Shown: piece after piece, positions 1 to 5,494 of the stretch | Position numbering within the stretch: position 1 is the stretch's first letter | Layout of the letters: the number at the start of each line of letters is the position of its first letter | DNA from: an uncultured Christensenella sp. | GTDB taxonomy: Bacteria > Bacillota > Clostridia > Christensenellales > Pumilibacteraceae | Length of the DNA: 6,666 nucleotides | Assembly (NCBI GenBank): GCA_910577995.1 | Contig: CAJTND010000031.1 | Span: 1-6,666 of the forward strand | Direction of reading: 5' to 3' | The notes under the pieces: model-generated | Databases searched by the model: none | The model's input: the letters and a program-made list of their open reading frames with translations, nothing else | Told to the model about the DNA's origin: nothing | Program-made: the position numbers and the translations under genes

Positions 1-150
1 ACACCGCCCGTCAAGCCATGAGAGTTGGGGGTACTCGAAGTCGGTCACGCCAACCCGCAAGGGAAGCGTCCGCCTAAGGTAAAACCAATGATTGGGGTTA
101 AGTCGTAACAAGGTAGCCCTACGAGAACGTGGGGCTGGATCACCTCCTTT
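1..150 (+). rRNA. rrs: 16S ribosomal RNA, 3' end (partial)
   Basis: This is the last ~150 nt of small-subunit rRNA; the rest lies before the window. It opens with the universal ACACCGCCCGTC block, continues through the helix 44 descending strand and the conserved AAGTCGTAACAAGGTAGCC decoding-site segment (about 100-118), and then forms helix 45 (stem 116-123 with 128-135, loop AGAA 124-127, the KsgA dimethylation site). It ends in GGATCACCTCCTTT, whose CACCTCC is the anti-Shine-Dalgarno. The exact mature end (about 150) is inferred from the conserved tail. The tail matches ribosome binding sites of three genes in this window: GAGGTGAT at 1476-1483, AAGGAG upstream of the flotillin gene and AAAAGGAGG upstream of the NfeD-like gene. 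What follows is a terminator rather than a tRNA or 23S gene. Confidence 0.98.
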
Positions 151-155
151 AAGGT

Positions 156-200
156 GCAGACATTTAGAGTCTGCCAAATAAATTCTCGATCGAGTTATTT
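156..200 (+). other. Two hairpins in the 16S 3' trailer
   Basis: Immediately after the mature 16S end the trailer can fold into two adjacent hairpins. The first pairs GCAGAC (156-161) with GTCTGC (169-174) around a 7-nt loop. The second pairs AAATAA (176-181) with TTATTT (195-200) and contains the palindrome CTCGATCGAG (185-194). They may protect the 3' end or mark the precursor for processing. In most bacteria the processing stalk pairs sequence on both sides of 16S, and the 5' partner is outside the window, so that role is inference. Neither hairpin has a U tract, so they are not terminators. Confidence 0.5.
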
Positions 201-232
201 GCTGAAATCTATCACGATAATGTGTAAGAAAG

Positions 233-256
233 ACCTCGCTTAAAGCGGGGTTTTTT
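233..256 (+). terminator. Intrinsic terminator after the 16S gene
   Basis: An 8-bp stem (233-240 with 244-251; ACCTCGCT against AGCGGGGT, with one T-G wobble) closed by a 3-nt loop is followed by a run of T to 256. This is a classical Rho-independent terminator about 80 nt after the 16S end. It indicates that transcription stops before any 23S gene. Confidence 0.88.
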
Positions 257-320
257 GTTGCTTGAAATTTTTACGCAAAACGCCGACTGTCTGCAAAAAA
301 GTTATTTCGTGCCGATATGA

Positions 321-349
321 TTGATATATGCCGCTAAATGGTATATACT
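321..349 (+). promoter_or_regulatory. Sigma-A type promoter of the GNAT gene
   Basis: TTGATA (321-326) and TATACT (344-349) are separated by 17 bp. Each hexamer differs from consensus at one position. The predicted start point is about 356, which gives an untranslated leader of roughly 90 nt before the GNAT start at 445. The 151-444 gap otherwise holds the trailer hairpins, the 16S terminator and the palindrome at 348-362; I see no gene in it. Confidence 0.7.
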
Positions 350-362
350 TGATATCATCAAG
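348..362. promoter_or_regulatory. Palindrome over the predicted transcription start (possible operator)
   Basis: CTTGAT (348-353) and ATCAAG (357-362) form a perfect 6-bp inverted repeat with a 3-nt spacer. It runs from the last two bases of the -10 to about +7. A dimeric repressor bound here would block initiation at the GNAT promoter. The symmetry is visible; the operator role is inference, and no regulator gene is present in the window. Confidence 0.4.
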
Positions 363-444
363 CGCAAGAGCGTCGGAACGGCGGGTAAAAGACTTCGGCG
401 CAGAATTATAGATAAGTAATACGATATATGAATATAGGTAAAGT

Positions 445-1251
445 ATGAAACGACTTGAATTATTGAGAAAAGTTGCGGAGCAGACGGCTTTGGATCACGG
501 CATAGACGCGTCGTTGTTTTTCGACGGCAAAGCGCACGTTGTCGAAGCCGCGCCGTATTCGGCTCGGGCAAGAAAGACAATGCGCGGAACGCCGTTTTTG
601 GATATTGCGTTTTTCGGCAGCGGTTTGGTAGCGGTCGCCGATAAGCAAATAATCGATAGCGTAGGGAATATAATAGCTAAGAGCGGTAACGATCTATTCC
701 GTGTTTTCGACGCGCCCAATATATTCGAGTTAAACGGCTTGCTCGATCGTTACGGCTATACGGTCGACGAGCTCGCGGCGGGTTTTGTGCATGCGGACGA
801 CGATACGGAAGAACGGACAGCGGAAGGAATGAACGTGAAAACGCTTTTCGGCGAGGAGATAACAGCGCTGTATCGATATAAAGAATTCGGCGAGGCGCTA
901 TGTTACAGCGTGGATGCGCCGCGCCGCGATGTTATTGCGGTTAGTTACGACGACGGCGGCAGACCCGTTGCCGTCGCGGCGTGCAGTAACGATTGCGAGG
1001 AACTCTATCAGATAGGCGTGGACGTACTGCCGGCGTACCGTCGGCGCGGTATAGCTACCGCGCTCGTCGCTAAGCTGACGGAGCTTATAGAAGAACAAGG
1101 AAAGATACCTTTTTATCGTTGCGCTCTTGCGAATATCGCGTCGCGCTTAACGGCTAAGGCGTGCGGATATCACGATGCTTGGATCGAATTATTCACCTGT
1201 AAAAAGGGTGAGCCGACAGCCGTTGACAAGCGTTCCGTTTTTAGCGTATAA
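445..1251 (+). CDS. GNAT family N-acetyltransferase
   Basis: A 268-aa soluble protein with no signal peptide or membrane segment, expected to transfer an acetyl group from acetyl-CoA to an amine. The acceptor is unknown. The catalytic GNAT domain is C-terminal (about 130-250). Motif A is clear, with a beta strand QIGVDVLP (189-196) leading into YRRRGIA (198-204), which fits the Q/R-x-x-G-x-G/A pyrophosphate-binding loop, and then a helix. A later N-x-x-S segment starting at N230 and ending in GY (241-242) fits motif B. The first ~125 residues are a separate, less recognisable domain, found in clostridial GNAT proteins of about this length. The ATG at 445 has only a weak AGGT (436-439) as ribosome binding site, but it is the first suitable start behind the promoter. 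The stop codon overlaps the -10 of the next promoter. The family call is firm; the substrate is not. Confidence 0.88.
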   Translation: MKRLELLRKVAEQTALDHGIDASLFFDGKAHVVEAAPYSARARKTMRGTPFLDIAFFGSGLVAVADKQIIDSVGNIIAKSGNDLFRVFDAPNIFELNGLLDRYGYTVDELAAGFVHADDDTEERTAEGMNVKTLFGEEITALYRYKEFGEALCYSVDAPRRDVIAVSYDDGGRPVAVAACSNDCEELYQIGVDVLPAYRRRGIATALVAKLTELIEEQGKIPFYRCALANIASRLTAKACGYHDAWIELFTCKKGEPTAVDKRSVFSV

Positions 1252-1252
1252 T
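1223..1252 (+). promoter_or_regulatory. Perfect-hexamer promoter inside the end of the GNAT gene
   Basis: TTGACA (1223-1228) and TATAAT (1247-1252) both match the sigma-A consensus exactly, with an 18-bp spacer (one above the optimum). The TAA stop of the GNAT gene (1249-1251) lies within the -10. Transcription should start near 1259 and read into the GH43-type gene after a leader of about 225 nt. Chance occurrence inside coding sequence is possible, but both hexamers being perfect and placed just upstream of the next gene argue for function. Confidence 0.75.
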
Positions 1253-1263
1253 ACAGGTGCAAT

Positions 1264-1285
1264 AGCTTGCTTGTAAAAGCTTTTT
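1264..1285 (+). terminator. Weak terminator-like hairpin after the GNAT gene
   Basis: AGCTT (1264-1268) can pair with AAGCT (1277-1281). Alternatively GCTT-GTAA-AAGC (1269-1280) can form a 4-bp stem with a GNRA-type loop. Either is followed by T to 1285. The stem is short and AT-rich, so it would terminate poorly. It also lies just after the predicted start of the 1223 promoter and may simply be the 5' hairpin of that transcript. Confidence 0.3.
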
Positions 1286-1347
1286 AAGACTGTCGACGAT
1301 ATCCTTACAATTTACGCGATTGCTGTATCGGCGGCGGAACATGCCGT

Positions 1348-1381
1348 ATAACGCCGTTATTTGCGTCGTAACGGTATTTTT
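1348..1381 (+). promoter_or_regulatory. Terminator-like hairpin with alternative pairing in the GH43 leader
   Basis: CCGTTA (1354-1359) pairs with TAACGG (1369-1374) around a 9-nt loop, followed by ATTTTT (1376-1381), which resembles a short intrinsic terminator. The same left arm can instead pair upstream: ATAACG (1348-1353) is complementary to CGTTAT (1355-1360), and CGGCG (1329-1333) to CGCCG (1352-1356). Such mutually exclusive folds are what an attenuator would need. I recognise no known riboswitch here, the stem is only 6-7 bp, and the role is conjecture. The rest of the 1252-1483 leader shows no gene. Confidence 0.25.
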
Positions 1382-1475
1382 GGCGGTTGCGCGACTTGGG
1401 GCAGAGTCGAACGGTGCGCGCCGTATGGGCGGCTGTTAAGCTTTTATTCGGGCGTTTCGCGCCTGAAAAACTATC

Positions 1476-1483
1476 GAGGTGAT
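1476..1483 (+). promoter_or_regulatory. Ribosome binding site that fixes the GH43 start
   Basis: GAGGTGAT is an 8-base perfect complement to the 16S tail (ATCACCTC) seen at 139-146. It abuts the ATG at 1484, leaving 4 nt after the GAGG core. It supports 1484 over the in-frame TTG at 1361, which has no such site and would add 41 residues unlike the family. Confidence 0.85.
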
Positions 1484-2929
1484 ATGAAAGATCAAGCGTT
1501 CAATCCGTATTTACCGAATTGGGAATACGTGCCCGACGGCGAGCCGCACGAGTTCGACGGCAGGATATATGTTTACGGATCGCACGACAGATTCGACGGC
1601 TCGAGCTTTTGCCTCAACGATTACGTCTGTTGGTCGTGCCCGTCCGACGATCTGTCAGATTGGCGGTACGAGGGCGTTATATTCCGAAAGACCGACGATC
1701 CGAAAAACAAACGCAGGCGCAAGCCTTTATATGCGCCGGACGTCTGCCGCGGTGCGGACGGTAAATACTACCTGTACTATTTTGTCATGTTCGACGGTGT
1801 GATAGGCGTCGCGCGGTGTGATACGCCGTGCGGCAGGTTCGAGCATATCGGATATGTGCGACATCCCGACGGCACGCTTTACGGAAAGAAGAAGGGCGAT
1901 ATATTCCAATTCGATCCAGCCGTCTATGCCGAGGACGGAAAGACGTATTTATATACGGGCTTTGCGCCCGTGCATTTCCCGTTCTTTTTGACGGGCGGAA
2001 AACCGATAACGAGAAAAGGTCCTATGTGCGCGGAGCTCGACGCGGACATGCTTACCGTCAAGCGTGCCGACTATATAGGCGTAGAGTGCAAACGCAGCGG
2101 AAAGGGCACGCCGTACGAGGGACACGAATTTTTTGAGGCGGCGTCGATGCGCAAGATAAACGGCAGATATTATTTCATCTATTCGTCTTATCTCGGTCAC
2201 GAGCTGTGTTATGCCGTGAGCGACCGTCCCGACGGCGGTTTTGAATACGGCGGAACTATCGTATCGATAGGCGACGTGGGATTGCGCGGGATAAAAGGCG
2301 TAAAGGATGCGGCAAACTTTTGCGGAAATACGCATGGCTCGATCTGCCGCGACGATTTCGGCGATCACTATATATTTTATCACAGGCAGACCAACAGGCA
2401 TTGTTTTTCGCGGCAGGGCTGTGCCGAGCGCATCGACATCGCGCCCGACGGTCATATCCAACAGGCGGAAGTCACTTCATGCGGGCTTAACGGTCGTCCG
2501 CTCGTCGGTCTGGGCGAGTATCCCGCGGCGATAGCGTGTAATGTCACATGCAAGAAAGGCGGTAAATTCTATTGGGTGTTCAAGACGCGCGGCAGACCGT
2601 ATCTTACGCAGTCGGGCGGGGATAGGGAAGACCGACCCGATCAGTACGTCGCGAACGTGCGCGACGGGACGTGCGTCGGGTTTAAGTACTTCGATCTATT
2701 CTGCGGTGCAAGATCGATATCGGTAAGAGTGCGCGGCAATGCCGACGGAATGTTTACGGTGTCCGACGGAACGAAAACGGTCGCCGAAATACCTATCGCG
2801 CTGCGGCGCGGGGCGGAGTCGGAGTTCTCCGCGCGCCTCGACGCCGACGGGGTAAAGCCGTTGTTTTTCGTGTACGGCGGATCGGGCAAGCTCGATTTTA
2901 TATCGTTTAGGCTCGAGAGGTCGGTCTGA
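1484..2929 (+). CDS. GH43-type glycoside hydrolase (putative beta-xylosidase / alpha-L-arabinofuranosidase)
   Basis: A 481-aa protein without a signal peptide, so probably acting in the cytosol on imported oligosaccharides. The first ~325 residues fit a GH43 five-bladed beta-propeller, beginning with the family-like NPYLPNWEYVPDGEPHEF and YVYGSHD (29-35). The three expected carboxylates can be assigned by pattern: D18 (in VPDG) as base, D86 (in YAPD) as the pKa-modulating residue and E218 (in EFFEAAS, followed by KINGRYYFIYSS) as general acid. Later GH43-like marks are HGSI (284-287) and FYHRQTN (298-304). Residues from about 345 on form a beta-rich C-terminal region resembling a carbohydrate-binding sandwich; this is inferred. 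The start is set by the site at 1476. It has its own promoter at 1223 and ends before the terminator at 2937. No transporter or sugar regulator lies beside it, so the natural substrate cannot be read from context. Family confidence is high; substrate specificity is low. Confidence 0.88.
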   Translation: MKDQAFNPYLPNWEYVPDGEPHEFDGRIYVYGSHDRFDGSSFCLNDYVCWSCPSDDLSDWRYEGVIFRKTDDPKNKRRRKPLYAPDVCRGADGKYYLYYFVMFDGVIGVARCDTPCGRFEHIGYVRHPDGTLYGKKKGDIFQFDPAVYAEDGKTYLYTGFAPVHFPFFLTGGKPITRKGPMCAELDADMLTVKRADYIGVECKRSGKGTPYEGHEFFEAASMRKINGRYYFIYSSYLGHELCYAVSDRPDGGFEYGGTIVSIGDVGLRGIKGVKDAANFCGNTHGSICRDDFGDHYIFYHRQTNRHCFSRQGCAERIDIAPDGHIQQAEVTSCGLNGRPLVGLGEYPAAIACNVTCKKGGKFYWVFKTRGRPYLTQSGGDREDRPDQYVANVRDGTCVGFKYFDLFCGARSISVRVRGNADGMFTVSDGTKTVAEIPIALRRGAESEFSARLDADGVKPLFFVYGGSGKLDFISFRLERSV

Positions 2930-2936
2930 TAACAAC

Positions 2937-2969
2937 AAAAAATATCCCCGTGAAAGGGGATATTTTTTT
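2937..2969. terminator. Bidirectional terminator between convergent genes
   Basis: A perfect 13-bp stem (2937-2949 with 2956-2968) with loop GTGAAA has a C4/G4 core flanked by A tracts on the left and T tracts on the right. It therefore ends with a U run when read from either strand. It lies 7 nt after the GH43-type stop and about 107 nt beyond the flotillin stop, so it can terminate both convergent transcripts. Confidence 0.93.
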
Positions 2970-3075
2970 GCCGATATTCGGCTGTGATGTAAAGGTAATT
3001 GCTTCCGTAAGAAAGGTTTTGTCTTTACACTGATATTATGTGCCGATACCGTTCGTTTATGCGTATTTTGTCGAA

Positions 3076-4512
3076 TTATTTGGTTTTTGCGGTGGACTTG
3101 CCTTCGGGAAGCTTCTTGGCGTCGTCCGCTTTTTCGTCGACCTTGCCGAGATAGCCGGGGAGCTCCATGCCGCTCATCTTGAACAGCTCGTTGAGCGGCG
3201 GCACTGCGCCGAGCATGCCCGAGAGGAAGTTCGCCGTGGTCGGCTTGCCGTCCTGCATGCTGTCCCAAACGGTGACCTTGTCTATCTTGAGGTTCTTGAT
3301 AGCGTCGACCTGCTTGGAAACGAGGTCCTCTATCTTGTCGGCGATGAGCATCTTGACGGCGTCGTCGCTCTTGCCGCCCGTCGCCGCGATTATCTTGCCG
3401 AAGCCTTCCGCCTGCTTGGAGAGTATTTCGAGCAAACCTTTTGCTTCCGCTACGCGCTTGGCGTAAGCCGCGTCGGCTTCACCCTGTGCCTTGCGGCGGA
3501 TGCGTTCCGCCTCGGCTTCCGCCTCGATCTCCGCCTTTTTCTTTTGTATCTCGGCGTTGACGAGAACGTCGGCTTCGAGCGTAGCGCGCTCGCGTTTTGC
3601 ACGCTCGAGCTCGGCTTGCTGTTCGGCTTTGTACGCTTCTTCGTTGGCTTTGGCTTGGGCAATGAACTCGGCGCTCTGTGCGGCACGGTTGGCTTCCGCC
3701 TCCGCCTCGCGGAGTTTCGCATTGGACTGACTGATGAGTACTTTGGATCTGTTTTCGCCGTCGATAGCCTCGGAGTTGGCTGCGGCGACCTGTATACGCT
3801 CGTCCTTGTTGGCGTTTGCCGCGCCTATCGAACCGTCGCGGTCCTTCTCGGCGACCGATTTTTTCGCGTCGTTACGCGCGGTAGCGGCGGCTTCCTGACC
3901 GAGCGACTCGATGTAGCCCGACTCGTCGTTGATATCTGTGACGTTGACGTTGATAAGGCGAAGACCTATCTTTTTGAGCTCGCCCTCGACGTTGATTGAA
4001 ACAGCTTCGAGGAACTTGTCGCGGTTGGTGTTGATCTCCTCGATGTCCATCGTCGCGATGATAAGTCGGAGCTGACCGAATATGATATCTTCGGCGAGCC
4101 GCTGTATCTCGTTGATGGGCAGGGAACGGAGACGCTCCGCGGCGTTCTGCATAACGCCCTGTTCGGTCGATATAGCGACCGTGAAGCGCGACGGAACGTC
4201 TATACGGATGTTCTGACGCGACAGCGCGTTTTTGAGGTCGACCTGTATGGAAATGGGCGTGAGGTCGAGGAAGCTGTAGCCCTGTATGAACGGAACGATA
4301 AACGCCGCGCCGCCGTGGATACACTTGGCGGAGCGCGCCGTGCCGTCCGACGCTTTGCCGACTTTACCGTAGATGACCATCACTTTGTCGGACGGGCATT
4401 TTTTGTACCGCGTCGCGAGCAGGACGATCACCAGTGTGATCAGCAAAAGCCCGCCGGCAACTATGCCGACTATGCCGCCCACAGGGATGGAGTTGAGGAA
4501 GGTGAGTTTCAT
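3076..4512 (-). CDS. floT: Flotillin-like SPFH domain protein (FloT/YuaG type)
   Basis: A 478-aa membrane scaffold protein, close to the ~500 aa of Bacillus FloT. Flotillins oligomerise at the cytoplasmic face and organise membrane microdomains that gather signalling, secretion and protease complexes. An N-terminal hydrophobic segment (about 12-33) anchors it. The SPFH domain follows (about 38-200), with family-like KCPSDKVMVIYGKVG (38-52) and IHGGAAFIVPFIQGYSFLDL (65-84). Then comes a long Ala/Glu/Lys-rich coiled coil (about 203-370) with the EAEAEAER-type heptads of flotillins, and a C-terminal part with AVPPLNELFKMSGMELPGYL (436-455) and a Lys-rich tail. The start has AAGGAG (4520-4525) at good spacing. 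It is the second gene of an operon, 68 nt after the NfeD-like gene, an arrangement known for yuaF-yuaG. Nothing looks truncated. The symbol is by family resemblance, not proven orthology. Confidence 0.93.
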   Translation of the reverse strand: MKLTFLNSIPVGGIVGIVAGGLLLITLVIVLLATRYKKCPSDKVMVIYGKVGKASDGTARSAKCIHGGAAFIVPFIQGYSFLDLTPISIQVDLKNALSRQNIRIDVPSRFTVAISTEQGVMQNAAERLRSLPINEIQRLAEDIIFGQLRLIIATMDIEEINTNRDKFLEAVSINVEGELKKIGLRLINVNVTDINDESGYIESLGQEAAATARNDAKKSVAEKDRDGSIGAANANKDERIQVAAANSEAIDGENRSKVLISQSNAKLREAEAEANRAAQSAEFIAQAKANEEAYKAEQQAELERAKRERATLEADVLVNAEIQKKKAEIEAEAEAERIRRKAQGEADAAYAKRVAEAKGLLEILSKQAEGFGKIIAATGGKSDDAVKMLIADKIEDLVSKQVDAIKNLKIDKVTVWDSMQDGKPTTANFLSGMLGAVPPLNELFKMSGMELPGYLGKVDEKADDAKKLPEGKSTAKTK

Positions 4513-4558
4513 GTATGTTCTCCTTTTTTGGATTTATTGCTTATTGGTATAGTTTGCG

Positions 4559-4570
4559 CCGCCGAAGCGG
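4559..4570 (-). other. cUUCGg tetraloop hairpin between the NfeD-like and flotillin genes
   Basis: On the minus strand CCGC-TTCG-GCGG forms a 4-bp stem capped by the unusually stable C(UUCG)G tetraloop, 10 nt after the NfeD-like stop. There is no U tract directly after it, so it is unlikely to terminate. It could protect or delimit an mRNA segment and so adjust the ratio of the two products; that role is speculative. Confidence 0.45.
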
Positions 4571-4580
4571 TTTTACTTTG

Positions 4581-5333
4581 TTACTTGTGAGTTTCCACTA
4601 TTATCGAAGGTTTTCTGTGCCGCTCGACGAGCAAAACGTTGTTGCCGATATGTCCGACGACCTTTATTTCCGAGGCGGTTGGCAAAGCCTCGCCGCTGTC
4701 GGTGACGGCAAAATACTCGGCGTAACGCTCCTGAACGAGCACGTTTATCTTGCCTTGACCGCTGCGCTTGGGCGGAACGGTCAGATACACGGTGCCTATC
4801 TTGCCGACGGCGTTGGTCGGGTCGATGTTGCCGTTGTCTTGGAGCTTTTCCATGCCGACTATCGCGCCCGCCATGCCGCACGCCGCGGCAAAGCCGCATG
4901 CTACGGCGAGGATGACCGCATAGTACCAAGCCATTCCGTAGGACGCGGTATACAGCACCCACGAGCCCATGACTGTAAACGCGACGAGCGAGCGGAATGA
5001 GAGAAGTCTTAGCCCGAACGGCATGGACGAGCCGCCGCTCTTGGGGATATCGCCGTCGAAGTCCGCGCCGCCGACGTCGCCGGACGAACCGCCGCCGATA
5101 CCGTCGAGCGTGAATCTGTCGCCGCCGATAACGTCGCCGACGTCCGTATCGCTCATGCCTCCGCCGAGCTCGAGCCCGTCGTCTGCGTCGGATAGACCTC
5201 CGCCCGATATCTCGACGTCCGAGCCGATAGAGCCTATCAGCATCAGTATTATCTGAATTGCGAGCAACGCGGTAGAAGCGCAGGCGATGATGAACATCAC
5301 TTGCTGTAACAGCGTCATACTGTTCCACCACAT
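4581..5333 (-). CDS. NfeD-like membrane protein with C-terminal OB-fold domain (YuaF/YqiJ type), flotillin partner
   Basis: A 250-aa integral membrane protein. One hydrophobic helix (about 11-35) is followed by an unusual Gly/Asp-rich segment (about 43-102), then two more helices (about 113-131 and 136-160). Last comes a soluble domain (about 174-240) starting NAVGKIGTVYLTVPPKR and ending in IKVVGHIGNNVLLVER, the pattern of the NfeD OB-fold. It lacks the ClpP-class serine protease domain of long NfeD proteins. Proteins of this type are encoded next to SPFH proteins and are thought to act with them in the membrane. The ATG at 5333 is chosen because AAAAGGAGG (5345-5353) lies 11 nt upstream. 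An in-frame ATG at 5417 would lie upstream of the predicted promoter and is rejected. It is the first gene of the operon, transcribed from the promoter at 5365-5393. The linker is longer than I expect for YuaF (about 174 aa). Confidence 0.85.
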   Translation of the reverse strand: MWWNSMTLLQQVMFIIACASTALLAIQIILMLIGSIGSDVEISGGGLSDADDGLELGGGMSDTDVGDVIGGDRFTLDGIGGGSSGDVGGADFDGDIPKSGGSSMPFGLRLLSFRSLVAFTVMGSWVLYTASYGMAWYYAVILAVACGFAAACGMAGAIVGMEKLQDNGNIDPTNAVGKIGTVYLTVPPKRSGQGKINVLVQERYAEYFAVTDSGEALPTASEIKVVGHIGNNVLLVERHRKPSIIVETHK

Positions 5334-5344
5334 AGTACTACAAG

Positions 5345-5353
5345 CCTCCTTTT
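5345..5353 (-). promoter_or_regulatory. Ribosome binding site of the NfeD-like gene
   Basis: AAAAGGAGG on the minus strand strongly complements the 16S tail (CCTCCTTT). It stands 11 nt before the ATG at 5333, somewhat longer than the usual spacing. No nearer in-frame start exists, so it decides the start. Confidence 0.85.
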
Positions 5354-5364
5354 GTTTCGTATGT

Positions 5365-5393
5365 ATTATATCAAATATATTCGTGATTGTAAA
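5365..5393 (-). promoter_or_regulatory. Promoter of the NfeD-flotillin operon
   Basis: On the minus strand TTTACA (5393-5388) and TATAAT (5370-5365) are separated by 17 bp, one mismatch from full consensus. The start point should fall near 5358, leaving a leader of about 25 nt containing the AAAAGGAGG site. The block upstream of the -35 is shared with the divergent promoter. Confidence 0.85.
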
Positions 5394-5461
5394 TAGCCGC
5401 AGGGCAAATTTAATCATATTTTAATTTATCTAATACTTCTTTAATATTCCGTGCGGCTATT
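5392..5461. promoter_or_regulatory. 10-bp inverted repeat at both divergent -35 boxes (candidate shared operator)
   Basis: AATAGCCGCA (5392-5401) and TGCGGCTATT (5452-5461) are perfect reverse complements. Each overlaps the upstream edge of a -35 by exactly two bases. Read in each promoter's own direction, the 17-mers ending in the -35 agree at 15 of 17 positions. The 50 bp between the arms is very AT-rich and could also act as UP-element DNA. The identical placement at both promoters suggests one regulator, or one class of activator contact, controlling both transcription units. The identity of the factor is unknown. Confidence 0.65.
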
Positions 5462-5488
5462 GACAGCGCGCAGAGCGTATGGTATAAT
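5460..5488 (+). promoter_or_regulatory. Consensus promoter of the DUF3810-type gene
   Basis: TTGACA (5460-5465) and TATAAT (5483-5488) both match consensus, with the ideal 17-bp spacer. The predicted start point, 7 nt after the -10, is position 5495, the A of the ATG. No Shine-Dalgarno can exist on such a transcript. Confidence 0.88.
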
Positions 5489-5494
5489 CTCGGC

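Noticed and set aside
308..318. Sequence CGTGCCGATAT resembling the CGTGCGGCTAT block of the 5460 promoter
   Set aside because: Nine of eleven bases agree, but its offset from the -35 differs by about 3 bp and the match is short, so a shared site cannot be claimed.
151..444. tRNA gene or 23S start downstream of 16S
   Set aside because: No cloverleaf, T-arm motif or 23S 5' sequence was seen. The stretch contains only hairpins, a terminator, a promoter and a palindrome.
1449..1467. Small hairpin near GGGCGTTTCGCGCCT before the GH43-type gene
   Set aside because: The stem is only about 5 bp with a G-U pair and no T run. In GC-rich DNA this is expected by chance.
1361..1483. TTG start extending the GH43-type protein by 41 residues
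   Set aside because: There is no Shine-Dalgarno before 1361, the extra residues do not resemble the family, and the ATG at 1484 has an 8-base match to the 16S tail just before the conserved NPYLP start.
3040..3999. Plus-strand open frame of 319 codons
   Set aside because: It is antisense to the flotillin gene. Its Leu/Phe/Arg-rich sequence arises from the reverse strand of the coiled-coil codons, and it covers the flotillin stop region without a ribosome binding site.
4573..5331. Minus-strand open frame of 252 codons overlapping the NfeD-like gene
   Set aside because: It is same-strand in another frame and extremely Arg-rich. The frame starting at 5333 gives membrane helices and an OB-fold pattern and has the AAAAGGAGG site.
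5334..5417. Upstream ATG at 5417 for the NfeD-like protein
   Set aside because: It lies upstream of the predicted -35/-10 (5365-5393) and would place the ribosome binding site inside the coding sequence.
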